Origin: Acidobacteriota bacterium
Lineage (GTDB): Bacteria > Acidobacteriota > Terriglobia > Terriglobales > Acidobacteriaceae
Reading direction: 5' to 3'
Length of the DNA stretch: 8,205 nt
Assembly: GCA_021799945.1 (NCBI GenBank)
Contig: JAJYZK010000126.1
Coordinates: forward strand, 1-8,205
Numbering within the stretch: position 1 is the first letter of the stretch; every line of letters starts with the position of its first letter. Both the position numbers and the translations under genes were made by a program. Below are positions 1-5,286 of the stretch, piece after piece. Under the pieces are notes generated by a model, which had not been told where the DNA came from, did no database searches, and worked only from the letters and a program-made list of their open reading frames with translations.

Positions 1-405
1 ATTGGAGTTGGCCTTGGTGATGGTGATGCCGGTATTGTTCACCGCCTGGGGCAGGCGCCCTTGAGCCGCGGAGACGCGGTTCTGCACGTCGACCGCGGCG
101 ATGTCCAGGTCATAGTCGGTCTGGAATGTGGTGATAATGGCGCTGGTGCCGTCATTGGAGCTGGTGGAGGAAATGTAGCGCATTCCCTGCACGCCGTTGA
201 TCTGTTGCTCCAGCGGAATGGTCACCGCCGATTCCACAACCTGGGCGGTGGCGCCCACATAGTTGCTGGTGACCATGACCTGAGGAGGCGCCAGTTGCGG
301 ATAAAGAGAGATGGGCAGCGAGGGAATGCAGACCGCTCCGGCCAGCACGATCAGCAGCGCGCAGACCGTTGCAAAGATGGGCCGGTGGATAAAAAAATCG
401 ACCAC
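1..405 (-). CDS. RND efflux transporter (HAE1/AcrB-type permease), N-terminal 135 codons, runs off the left edge
   Basis: Inner-membrane proton-driven pump subunit that exports drugs or other amphiphiles through a tripartite complex with a periplasmic adaptor and an outer-membrane channel. The frame is open from a GTG at 405 to base 1. The start reads V-V-D-F-F-I-H-R-P-I-F-A, matching the conserved AcrB opening (xxFFIxRPIFA). It is followed by a hydrophobic first transmembrane helix (about residues 9-28), then the porter-domain start S-L-Y-P-Q-L-A-P-P-Q-V and D-V-Q-N-R-V near residue 112, all typical of the family. GTG was chosen because of the family alignment and the purine-rich AGGAAAGG about 9 nt upstream. 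The adaptor gene lies 139 nt upstream on the same strand, the usual adaptor-pump order. Substrate cannot be told. About 900 further codons would be expected outside the window. Confidence 0.9.
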   Translation of the reverse strand, partial: MVDFFIHRPIFATVCALLIVLAGAVCIPSLPISLYPQLAPPQVMVTSNYVGATAQVVESAVTIPLEQQINGVQGMRYISSTSSNDGTSAIITTFQTDYDLDIAAVDVQNRVSAAQGRLPQAVNNTGITITKANSN

Positions 406-447
406 GAGCGCTTTCCTTTCCTGGGGCCCGCCGCGGATCTCCGCCGG

Positions 448-467
448 CCTGACCGACTCGGTCGGCG
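448..467 (-). repeat. Intercistronic hairpin between adaptor and pump genes
   Basis: A perfect inverted repeat GACCG-ACT-CGGTC (451-463) sits in the 139-nt space between the adaptor stop codon and the pump start. The flanking GCC/GGC can extend the stem with one bulged base. No T-run follows on the minus strand, so it is not an obvious terminator. It could stabilise or process the mRNA, or be chance in GC-rich DNA. Confidence 0.3.
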
Positions 468-544
468 CAATCGGCTCGCCTGCGGATCATCCGTTTTGGA
501 ATCGAGAGGAGGCCGCCGTACACGGACGCCGCCGCGCGGCCCGC

Positions 545-1636
545 TTATCCCAGCGGCTGCACCGGGGCCCCGTCAATTAAAAATTGGGTTCCGGAAATGA
601 TGACCTTGTCTCCGTCCTTCAGGCCGCCAAGCACGGAATAGTCGTTGCCCACGGTGTCTCCCAAACTGACGGAGGTTTGCCGGGCGAAGTATTTTCCATC
701 CCGGCTTTGGGCCACAAAGACGAAGCTCTGGCCGCCGACGCGGACCACGGACAGCACCGGCACGACGGGCTTCCGCGACCGGCTCCAGATTACCGCCGCC
801 TTCACCAGTTGCTGGTTCCGCAGCGCCGGGGAGTGGACCGGAGCCTTGACCAGGATGCCTTGCAGTTGGTCCTCCACCTGCGGAGAGACGAAAGAGATGG
901 CGGTGTGTTCGATCGGCTGATCGGAATTGCTTTCAATCTCCACTTCCAATCCCGTATGCACCGCCGCCGCCCGCTCCGATGGGATGTAGATGTAAGCCTC
1001 CAGACCGCGGTTGGTATCGACGGTGGTGAGCATGGTGGTGGGCGTGACGTAATCGCCGGGATGGACCGGAATATCTCCGACCACACCGTCGAAGGGAGCG
1101 GCGATCTTGTAATAGCCGAGCTGCTCCTGCTGCGACAGTGTGGCTGCAACCGCGGATTGGTAGTCGGCCTGGGAGTTGCGATAGGCCTGTTCGGCCTGAT
1201 CCAGCGCATCCTTGCTGGTGACGCCCTGCTGGTACAGCTTCCGCTGCCGCTCCACCTCCACCTGGTTGTACTGGAATACAGCCAGCTTCTGCCGCTCCGT
1301 GGCCTTGGCCGACTCCGCCGTGGCGGCCTGCTTGGTGGGATCCACCTCCATAAGCTCTTGCCCGGCCCGGACATAGTCTCCGGAGTGGACGAGGATCTTC
1401 GTCAGATTTCCGTCGATCTGGGGATTGATGGTGGCCGCCTGTCGCGACTTGATGGTGGCGACATAGACGTCCGACTGCGGAATGGGAGACGAAACGACCG
1501 TCTCCACCTGAACCGGCAACGCTTGCATCGGCGGATCGGCGGGCGCCGCCTGCCGGCCGCAGGCGGTGAGCCCCAGCAGCGCGGCAAGAGACAGAACCGG
1601 GCAAAACCTCGACAGGCTCGAATTCCACTTAAGCAA
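545..1636 (-). CDS. RND efflux periplasmic adaptor (membrane fusion) lipoprotein, HlyD/AcrA family
   Basis: Adaptor joining an inner-membrane RND pump to an outer-membrane channel. With the chosen TTG start the protein has 363 residues. It opens with a lipoprotein signal peptide: basic start, hydrophobic core, lipobox L-T-A-C with the lipidated Cys at 26. Then come the first half of the lipoyl domain (about 68-100, with N-L-T-K-I-L-V-H-S-G-D-Y-V), a Gln/Ala/Glu-rich coiled-coil hairpin (about 100-172), the second lipoyl half (about 178-203, A-P-F-D-G-V-V-G), a beta-barrel (about 210-295) and a membrane-proximal domain to the end. Length is normal for the family. The TTG at 1636 is preferred because GAGG lies 6 nt upstream and the signal peptide then starts at residue 1. 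TTG at 1657 and ATG at 1771 are in-frame alternatives but add a tail before the signal. The RND pump gene follows on the same strand. No outer-membrane channel or regulator gene is visible here. Confidence 0.93.
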   Translation of the reverse strand: MLKWNSSLSRFCPVLSLAALLGLTACGRQAAPADPPMQALPVQVETVVSSPIPQSDVYVATIKSRQAATINPQIDGNLTKILVHSGDYVRAGQELMEVDPTKQAATAESAKATERQKLAVFQYNQVEVERQRKLYQQGVTSKDALDQAEQAYRNSQADYQSAVAATLSQQEQLGYYKIAAPFDGVVGDIPVHPGDYVTPTTMLTTVDTNRGLEAYIYIPSERAAAVHTGLEVEIESNSDQPIEHTAISFVSPQVEDQLQGILVKAPVHSPALRNQQLVKAAVIWSRSRKPVVPVLSVVRVGGQSFVFVAQSRDGKYFARQTSVSLGDTVGNDYSVLGGLKDGDKVIISGTQFLIDGAPVQPLG

Positions 1637-1651
1637 GGCTGACCTCTGCGA

Positions 1652-1663
1652 ATTCAAATGAAT
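1652..1663. repeat. Short palindrome upstream of the adaptor start, possible operator
   Basis: ATTCA-AA-TGAAT is a perfect inverted repeat of two 5-base arms, 16 nt upstream of the chosen adaptor start codon. It is AT-rich in a GC-rich neighbourhood. Efflux operons are often controlled by TetR- or MarR-type repressors binding such palindromes, but no regulator gene is seen here and a 12-base palindrome can easily be chance. Confidence 0.2.
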
Positions 1664-1788
1664 GGCGCGCGCAACGGGAAGTCCCAGGCTCCGGACGGGC
1701 CCGGACCTATTCCGATTGCGGCCTCCTAGGCTAGCCGGGGAGTGAACTCCGACCTCTCTTCGATGCCGCACAAGCCGATTGGCTTCGG

Positions 1789-1825
1789 AAAAAATTCAAC
1801 CCGGGCGCCGGCCCCGGCTCCGGCG
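1789..1825 (-). terminator. Candidate Rho-independent terminator after the quinone oxidoreductase gene
   Basis: On the minus strand, 28 nt past the oxidoreductase stop codon, a GC hairpin forms from CGCCGG and CCGGCG arms (1806-1811 and 1820-1825; loop 8). A run of six T follows (1789-1794). The 11-nt gap between stem and T-run is longer than in strong terminators, so strength is doubtful. The position, at the end of the transporter-oxidoreductase unit and before the efflux genes, is what a terminator would need. Confidence 0.4.
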
Positions 1826-1853
1826 TCTGCGCGGTGGGAATCCTCAAACCATT

Positions 1854-2840
1854 TCAGGATCGCAGGCTTAGGATCGTCTTTCCCATAAGGGTACACGATT
1901 CCATCAATTTATGGGCTTCCGAGGCGCGATCCAGAGGGAAGGCGCGATGCACCACGGGCCGCAGCGCTCCCGATGCAAAACGAGGCCAGAGATGCTGCTC
2001 GACCTCGCGCGCCAGCGCGGACTTTTCGCTGACCGGGCGCGACCGCAGAGTCGACCCGGTGATCAGCAGCCGCTTCCTCATGACGGCGTTGAGATCCAGG
2101 GCAACCTGGCTGCCGCCGATGTGGGCGATGTGAATGAGCCGGCCGCCGGGGGCGAGCAAGTCGACGTGACGGGGAAAGTAGTCGCCGCCGACCATATCCA
2201 GGATGACGTCGAAGCCGCGCGGCCGAGCCCATGCGGCGAGTTGGCCGGCCCATTCGGGATCGCGATAATCGGCTGCGAACTCGGCTCCGAGGCTGCGGCA
2301 GAGGGCGCGTTTTTCCGCAGTGCCGGCGGTGGCCGCGACGCGGCAGCCGAAACTGCGAGCAACCTGGATGGCCATGGAGCCGATGCCGCTGGCCCCGCCC
2401 TGCACCAGCAGCAATTCCCCCGGGCCCAGCCTTCCCGTTGAAAACAGATTGGCCCAGACCGTGATCGCCGCTTCGGGGATGGCCGCGGCGTGCTCCAAAG
2501 AGACCCCGGCGGGAATCGGCATGCATTGTCCGGCCGGCGCGGCGCAAAACTCCGCATAACCTCCGCCGGTGACCAGGGCGCAGACCGGATCGCCGGGTTT
2601 CCAGCGTTCCGGGGCGCCCGGACCGAGGCCGACGACATGCCCGGAGACTTCGAGGCCTGGCACAGGCGAGGCCCCGGGAGGCGGAGGATACCGTCCCTCG
2701 CGCTGCAGAATGTCCGCGCGGTTCACCCCGGCGGCAGCCACCTGAATCAGCACCTCCCCGGATGCGGGAATCGGAACCGGTCCTTCGACCGTGCGAAGAA
2801 CTTCGGGACCGCCGGGGGCGGAGATTTCGACGTAGCGCAT
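1854..2840 (-). CDS. NAD(P)H quinone oxidoreductase, zinc-free MDR family (PIG3 type)
   Basis: Cytosolic NAD(P)H-dependent reductase of quinones or similar electrophiles, medium-chain dehydrogenase/reductase superfamily. With the chosen start it has 328 residues, normal for the family. An N-terminal GroES-like domain contains A-A-A-G-V-N-R-A-D-I-L-Q-R (35-47) and Y-P-P-P-P-G-A (51-57), the PIG3-type signature. The cofactor-binding Rossmann domain carries G-G-A-S-G-I-G (148-154). Cysteines of the structural zinc loop of true alcohol dehydrogenases are not seen. ATG at 2840 is preferred because relatives start with M-R-x-V-x-I-x-x-P-G-G-P-E-V-L. ATG at 2858 adds six residues and is also possible; each has only a short-spaced Shine-Dalgarno (AGGGG or AGGA). 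The gene follows the VUT transporter by about 15-33 nt, so the two are probably co-transcribed. True substrate unknown. Confidence 0.92.
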   Translation of the reverse strand: MRYVEISAPGGPEVLRTVEGPVPIPASGEVLIQVAAAGVNRADILQREGRYPPPPGASPVPGLEVSGHVVGLGPGAPERWKPGDPVCALVTGGGYAEFCAAPAGQCMPIPAGVSLEHAAAIPEAAITVWANLFSTGRLGPGELLLVQGGASGIGSMAIQVARSFGCRVAATAGTAEKRALCRSLGAEFAADYRDPEWAGQLAAWARPRGFDVILDMVGGDYFPRHVDLLAPGGRLIHIAHIGGSQVALDLNAVMRKRLLITGSTLRSRPVSEKSALAREVEQHLWPRFASGALRPVVHRAFPLDRASEAHKLMESCTLMGKTILSLRS

Positions 2841-2873
2841 GACCCCTGGCGCGGACATAATCCTGTCATCTTC

Positions 2874-3578
2874 TCATTTGGAGGCGCGCTCCGGAAGGGT
2901 TGCCCTCGCAAGCTCCAGGGAGAAGGGATTGAAGTTCGTCCCGGCATCGAAGGCGTCGGCCTCCTCGGCGCGCTTGAGCCAGCCGACGACGGCGTACGTC
3001 AGCGGCGTGGCGAGGGTCTCATACGCCACTTTGAAGAGGTAGGCGGAGAGAATGAGGCGGAGCAGGGCGCCCGCCGGGAGGGTTCCCGCGAAGGCGATCA
3101 GGACCACCAGCGCTGTATCGACGGCCTGTCCGGCTACCGTGGAGCCGATTGTTCTGGTCCAGAGCCAGCGTCCGCGGGTGAGGATCTTGAGCTTGGCGAG
3201 AACGAGGGAATTGGTGAACTCGCCCGCCCAGAAGGCGATGAGGCTGGCGACGACCAGACGCGGCACGAAGCCGAAAACCGTGGCAAAGGCGGCTTGATTG
3301 CGCCAATCGGGATCGGGAGGCAGGGCGACGGCGAGTGCGCCCATGGCGCTGAGGAGGGCTGAGGCAAAGAATCCGAGCCAGATGGCCCGGCGCGAAGCCG
3401 CATAGCCATACACTTCCGTGAGGACATCGCCGCAGAGGTAGGTGATGGGAAAGAGCAGTTGGGCGCCGCTGACCGTGAGCGGCCCCAGGCGGCAGATCTT
3501 TTGCGCCACGAGGTTGGAGATCAGCAGGACTACGGTGAAGCCGAGAATCAGAGGATCGAGGTAGCGAAACTGGCGCAT
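2874..3578 (-). CDS. yhhQ: Queuosine-precursor transporter, YhhQ/VUT family
   Basis: Integral inner-membrane protein. The E. coli member YhhQ imports queuosine precursors (preQ0/preQ1) for tRNA modification; this assignment is by family resemblance. The 234-residue protein has about six hydrophobic segments and the family motifs F-P-I-T-Y-L-C-G-D-V-L-T-E-V-Y-G-Y (43-59), G-E-F-T-N-S (119-124), R-T-I-G-S-T-V-A-G-Q-A-V-D-T (142-155) and K-V-A-Y-E...A-T-P-L-T-Y (183-195). ATG at 3578 was chosen over an in-frame ATG at 3722 because the conserved sequence begins there, the 48-residue extension is Pro/Arg-rich and unlike the family, and a sigma-70-like promoter lies inside the extension. GAAGAG about 5 nt upstream is a weak ribosome site. 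The quinone oxidoreductase follows closely. I see no preQ1 riboswitch in the short leader. Confidence 0.9.
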   Translation of the reverse strand: MRQFRYLDPLILGFTVVLLISNLVAQKICRLGPLTVSGAQLLFPITYLCGDVLTEVYGYAASRRAIWLGFFASALLSAMGALAVALPPDPDWRNQAAFATVFGFVPRLVVASLIAFWAGEFTNSLVLAKLKILTRGRWLWTRTIGSTVAGQAVDTALVVLIAFAGTLPAGALLRLILSAYLFKVAYETLATPLTYAVVGWLKRAEEADAFDAGTNFNPFSLELARATLPERASK

Positions 3579-3615
3579 GGGGCTCTTCGACTCATTCGCG
3601 CAACGGGGATATGCA

Positions 3616-3644
3616 CTTATATCGCAAGGGAGCCGGTGGGCCAA
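3616..3644 (-). promoter_or_regulatory. Sigma-70-like promoter of the VUT transporter operon
   Basis: On the minus strand, TTGGCC (3639-3644) and TATAAG (3616-3621) are separated by exactly 17 nt. The -35 box matches TTGACA at 4 of 6 positions and the -10 box matches TATAAT at 5 of 6. Transcription would begin near 3609, giving a leader of about 30 nt before the ATG at 3578. This rules out translation from the longer in-frame start at 3722. Confidence 0.55.
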
Positions 3645-3695
3645 TCGCCGGCCTGAGCGCGGAAAGCGGGGAACGCAGAGCGGCGGAATGGGCGG

Positions 3696-3716
3696 AGCGG
3701 CCGTGTCAAGCGGCCG
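3696..3716. repeat. AGCGGCCG direct repeat / CGGCCG hairpin
   Basis: AGCGGCCG occurs at 3696-3703 and again at 3709-3716. Since CGGCCG is self-complementary the pair can also fold as a 6-bp stem with a 7-nt loop. It lies in the 379-nt gene-free stretch between the VUT start and the tRNA. Apart from the two promoters I see nothing else convincing in that stretch; its open frames look like chance. Confidence 0.35.
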
Positions 3717-3874
3717 CGGCATTGGGTTGTGCGAGGGGTTCTGCGAGCGGCAGGGTAGCGTTTGTGAATGTGAAGGCCGGGAATCGCACGCCCGGAACGC
3801 GGATTTTGTTACTGGCTGCTCTCAAGGCGCCGGGCGCATCTCTGCGGCGGGCGCGACAGATCCCGGGCAGGTCT

Positions 3875-3903
3875 TTGACAGGGAAATAGGGGGTTGGTAG
3901 AGT
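3875..3903 (+). promoter_or_regulatory. Sigma-70 promoter of tRNA-Glu
   Basis: A perfect -35 box TTGACA (3875-3880) is followed after exactly 17 nt by TAGAGT (3898-3903), matching TATAAT at 4 of 6 positions. Expected start is near 3910, about 48 nt before the mature tRNA 5' end, leaving a short 5' leader for RNase P removal. Strand and spacing fit the tRNA gene directly downstream. Confidence 0.65.
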
Positions 3904-3957
3904 CGAGCTTAGCGCATTTTCAACCGAAAAGTCCTCGGATGGGAAGGCCAGAGAATT

Positions 3958-4035
3958 GTCCCCGTCGTCTAGCCCGGCCCAGGACACCGCCCTTTCACGG
4001 CGATAACACGGGTTCAAATCCCGTCGGGGACGCCA
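3958..4035 (+). tRNA. tRNA-Glu (anticodon TTC), CCA encoded
   Basis: Complete cloverleaf. The acceptor stem pairs GTCCCCG (3958-3964) with CGGGGAC (4025-4031), discriminator G at 4032, and CCA encoded at 4033-4035. The anticodon loop CTTTCAC (3992-3998) gives anticodon TTC (3994-3996), reading GAA/GAG. The T-arm is ACGGG/CCCGT around TTCAAAT. Most of the sequence matches the familiar bacterial tRNA-Glu. The top anticodon-stem pair is a C-A mismatch (3987/4003), a small oddity. The last 22 bases also encode, on the opposite strand, the C-terminus of the tyrosine recombinase, marking the tRNA 3' end as a likely integration site. No terminator T-run is visible downstream. Confidence 0.97.
4011..4035. 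other. Candidate att core: 3' end of tRNA-Glu
   Basis: Tyrosine-recombinase elements commonly integrate into the T-arm/acceptor end of a tRNA, leaving the tRNA intact and a copy of its 3' segment at the far end of the element. The recombinase gene ends inside this segment (stop at 4014-4016), the usual layout. I found no second copy of the segment in the window, so the outer boundary of any element would lie beyond it. Exact core limits cannot be set from one copy. Confidence 0.45.
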
Positions 4036-4943
4036 ATAGATTGAGCTACTTCGAAATCCCGTCCAGAAATTTGTAGGTCCGTTATGGTCCGATAAGGGGA
4101 AGCGCCCTGGCTGGGCTGTGCTTTGCGCAGACGGTTGTCGTCGAGCACCATGGTCACAATGCGGCTTTGGGCGTCGCGTTTGTTCTGGGTAATGGCCTGT
4201 GCGTACAGGTTCATCGTCACCGGACTGTTTGCATGGCGCAGCAGTTCTTGCACCGTTTTGACATCCTCACCGTTGGCTTTGAGGAACGTCGCATAGGTGC
4301 GGCGGAAGGTATGCCAGCCAATTCCCTCGATTCCCAGTTTCTTGGCTGCTGGCAGAATGTGCGCCCGGTAAAATGCTCCAGGCCGGTACGGCAATTTTCC
4401 ATTCGAGTGCGGACTTGCAAAGACCCAATCCTCGGATCGCGGATAGGGGCTCGACCGTCGCCAGTTGTAGAGCGATTCTGCGAGCCGGGGATCGAGCGGC
4501 ACGGGTTTGCGGCTGGCTTCAGTTTTGCATTCGCCAAGATGCTGCATGACGATGGAGCGGGTGACAGAGATTTGCAGTTTTTCAAAATCGATGTCGCTCC
4601 ACTTCAGGGCCAGCAGTTCTCCCACGCGCAGGCCAGTTAGCACTACGAGGAAAAAAGCAGTCCGCGCCGGCTCACGTAACAAGTCGAGCAGTGCTGCGGT
4701 TTCTTCGATGGTCGGGACCGGAATCACCCGGACGGCCTGCTCCACATCCCTGCCCTCCAGCACCATTAGCAGGACCAGCTTCGGCAGTTCCTCATAATAG
4801 TGGACGCTGCCAACTTTGATGCTCCTTGTTCCCTGCGTCCAAAGACATGGGACCTGGTCAGAGCCGGAAATCCCGCGCCCTCGACGCGCGAGAACCACAT
4901 CGAGTTCTTTTTCAGGGCGAATCGTGGCCCGCAGCATTTTCAT
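4014..4943 (-). CDS. Chimaeric ORF: NifI1-derived N-terminus fused to a tyrosine recombinase catalytic domain
   Basis: A 309-codon frame. Residues from about 75 on are a phage/island-type tyrosine recombinase catalytic domain with every active-site residue visible: Arg106 (T-G-L-R-V-G-E-L), Lys140 (C-K-T-E-A-S-R-K), His211 and Arg214 (W-H-T-F-R-R), His237 (L-R-H-A-N) and the nucleophile Tyr247 (M-N-L-Y-A-Q). Full-length relatives have roughly 150 or more residues of arm-binding and core-binding domains ahead of this. Here those are absent and residues 1-74 derive from a PII gene (separate entry). The last six residues are encoded by the antisense of the tRNA-Glu 3' end. The ATG overlaps the nifW stop (ATGA). 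Without core-binding domains it is unlikely to recombine normally. I read it as a decayed integrase remnant that happens to stay open. Wording of the family motifs resembles acidobacterial integrases (recalled, not searched). Confidence 0.85.
   Translation of the reverse strand: MKMLRATIRPEKELDVVLARRGRGISGSDQVPCLWTQGTRSIKVGSVHYYEELPKLVLLMVLEGRDVEQAVRVIPVPTIEETAALLDLLREPARTAFFLVVLTGLRVGELLALKWSDIDFEKLQISVTRSIVMQHLGECKTEASRKPVPLDPRLAESLYNWRRSSPYPRSEDWVFASPHSNGKLPYRPGAFYRAHILPAAKKLGIEGIGWHTFRRTYATFLKANGEDVKTVQELLRHANSPVTMNLYAQAITQNKRDAQSRIVTMVLDDNRLRKAQPSQGASPYRTITDLQISGRDFEVAQSIGVPDGI
4722..4943 (-). pseudogene. nifI1: nifI1 (nitrogenase-specific PII protein) fragment, two frameshifts, 3' end lost
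   Basis: NifI1 with NifI2 forms the PII complex that switches off nitrogenase after ammonium addition in many anaerobic diazotrophs. The ATG frame gives M-K-M-L-R-A-T-I-R-P-E-K, the NifI1 opening. From about 4894 to 4826 the homology continues in the neighbouring frame: G-A-G-F-P-A-L-T-R-S-H-V-F-G-R. It then returns to the first frame as R-S-I-K-V-G-S-V-H-Y-Y-E-E-L-P-K-L-V-L-L-M-V. Together these rebuild about 74 residues of a roughly 105-residue protein. A +1 and then a -1 shift explain the switches. The C-terminal A-R-T-G...G-D-G-K-I-F nucleotide-binding segment is missing, replaced at about 4722 by recombinase sequence. The ATG overlaps the nifW stop by 4 nt, so the intact ancestor was probably translated with nifW. 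Assignment to NifI1 rather than GlnB rests on recalled family sequences. Confidence 0.75.
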
Positions 4944-5275
4944 CTGGTTCCGTTCTTGCCTTCACTGAGCGTGGCCAGCTGCACGAGCGAAGCCGAAGGC
5001 GGATTCACGGCATCCTTCAGGCCCTTGAACACCCGCTCGTTCAACGGGGACGACCGGACAAAGTCGGAATAAGCGCGTTCCAGGTGCGTCCGGCACAGAC
5101 TGCGGGCGGTGTCGGCATCGGCCTCTGCGACCGCGTCGCGCCGCAGGTATTCGCCCATGCGTTTCAAGATATGCAGCCGACAAACATTCAACACGGCCGT
5201 GTCATAAGGGACATTCAATAATTCAAAAAATTCTTCGGCGGCCGACAAGCCGCACAGTTGCTCCCACACGGTCAT
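4940..5275 (-). CDS. nifW: Nitrogenase stabilising/protective protein NifW
   Basis: Small cytosolic protein that interacts with the MoFe protein and is reported to aid its maturation or protect it from oxygen damage. The 111-residue product matches the family's usual length of about 100-115. The diagnostic stretch L-S-A-A-E-E-F-F-E-L-L-N-V-P-Y-D (10-25) is followed by V-L-N-V-C-R-L-H-I-L-K-R-M-G-E-Y-L, both typical of NifW. The ATG at 5275 has a strong Shine-Dalgarno (GAGAGGG, 5 nt spacing) and lies 11 nt after the nifV stop, so it is the third gene of nifSVW. Its TGA overlaps the ATG of the nifI1 remnant (ATGA). The C-terminal tail after about residue 95 (rich in Ser, Gly, Asn) is less conserved. 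No odd features in the coding frame. Confidence 0.93.
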   Translation of the reverse strand: MTVWEQLCGLSAAEEFFELLNVPYDTAVLNVCRLHILKRMGEYLRRDAVAEADADTARSLCRTHLERAYSDFVRSSPLNERVFKGLKDAVNPPSASLVQLATLSEGKNGTR

Positions 5276-5286
5276 ACTGCCCTCTC

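Noticed and set aside
584..1642. Plus-strand 352-codon open frame opposite the efflux adaptor gene
   Set aside because: Antisense shadow of a well-supported adaptor gene in GC-rich DNA; His/Arg/Gly-rich translation with no recognisable domain.
2490..3362. Plus-strand 290-codon open frame opposite the oxidoreductase and transporter
   Set aside because: Spans the junction of two real minus-strand genes antisense; composition is low-complexity Gly/Arg/Glu typical of shadow frames.
3579..3615. preQ1 riboswitch before the queuosine-precursor transporter
   Set aside because: The predicted leader is only about 30 nt and lacks the preQ1-I stem-loop and A-rich tail pattern.
3704..3709. Minus-strand TTGACA as a second promoter for the VUT gene
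   Set aside because: No -10-like hexamer at 16-18 nt spacing; the downstream sequence there is GC-rich.
3611..3889. Plus-strand 92-codon frame in the gap before tRNA-Glu
   Set aside because: No ribosome site or domain, and it lies across the VUT upstream region and runs into the tRNA promoter.
3706..4017. Minus-strand 103-codon frame with a start containing N-P-C-Y-R-R-E-R-A-V-S-W-A-G-L-D-D-G
   Set aside because: This is the antisense translation of tRNA-Glu, a well-known annotation artefact; the remainder has no homology I recognise.
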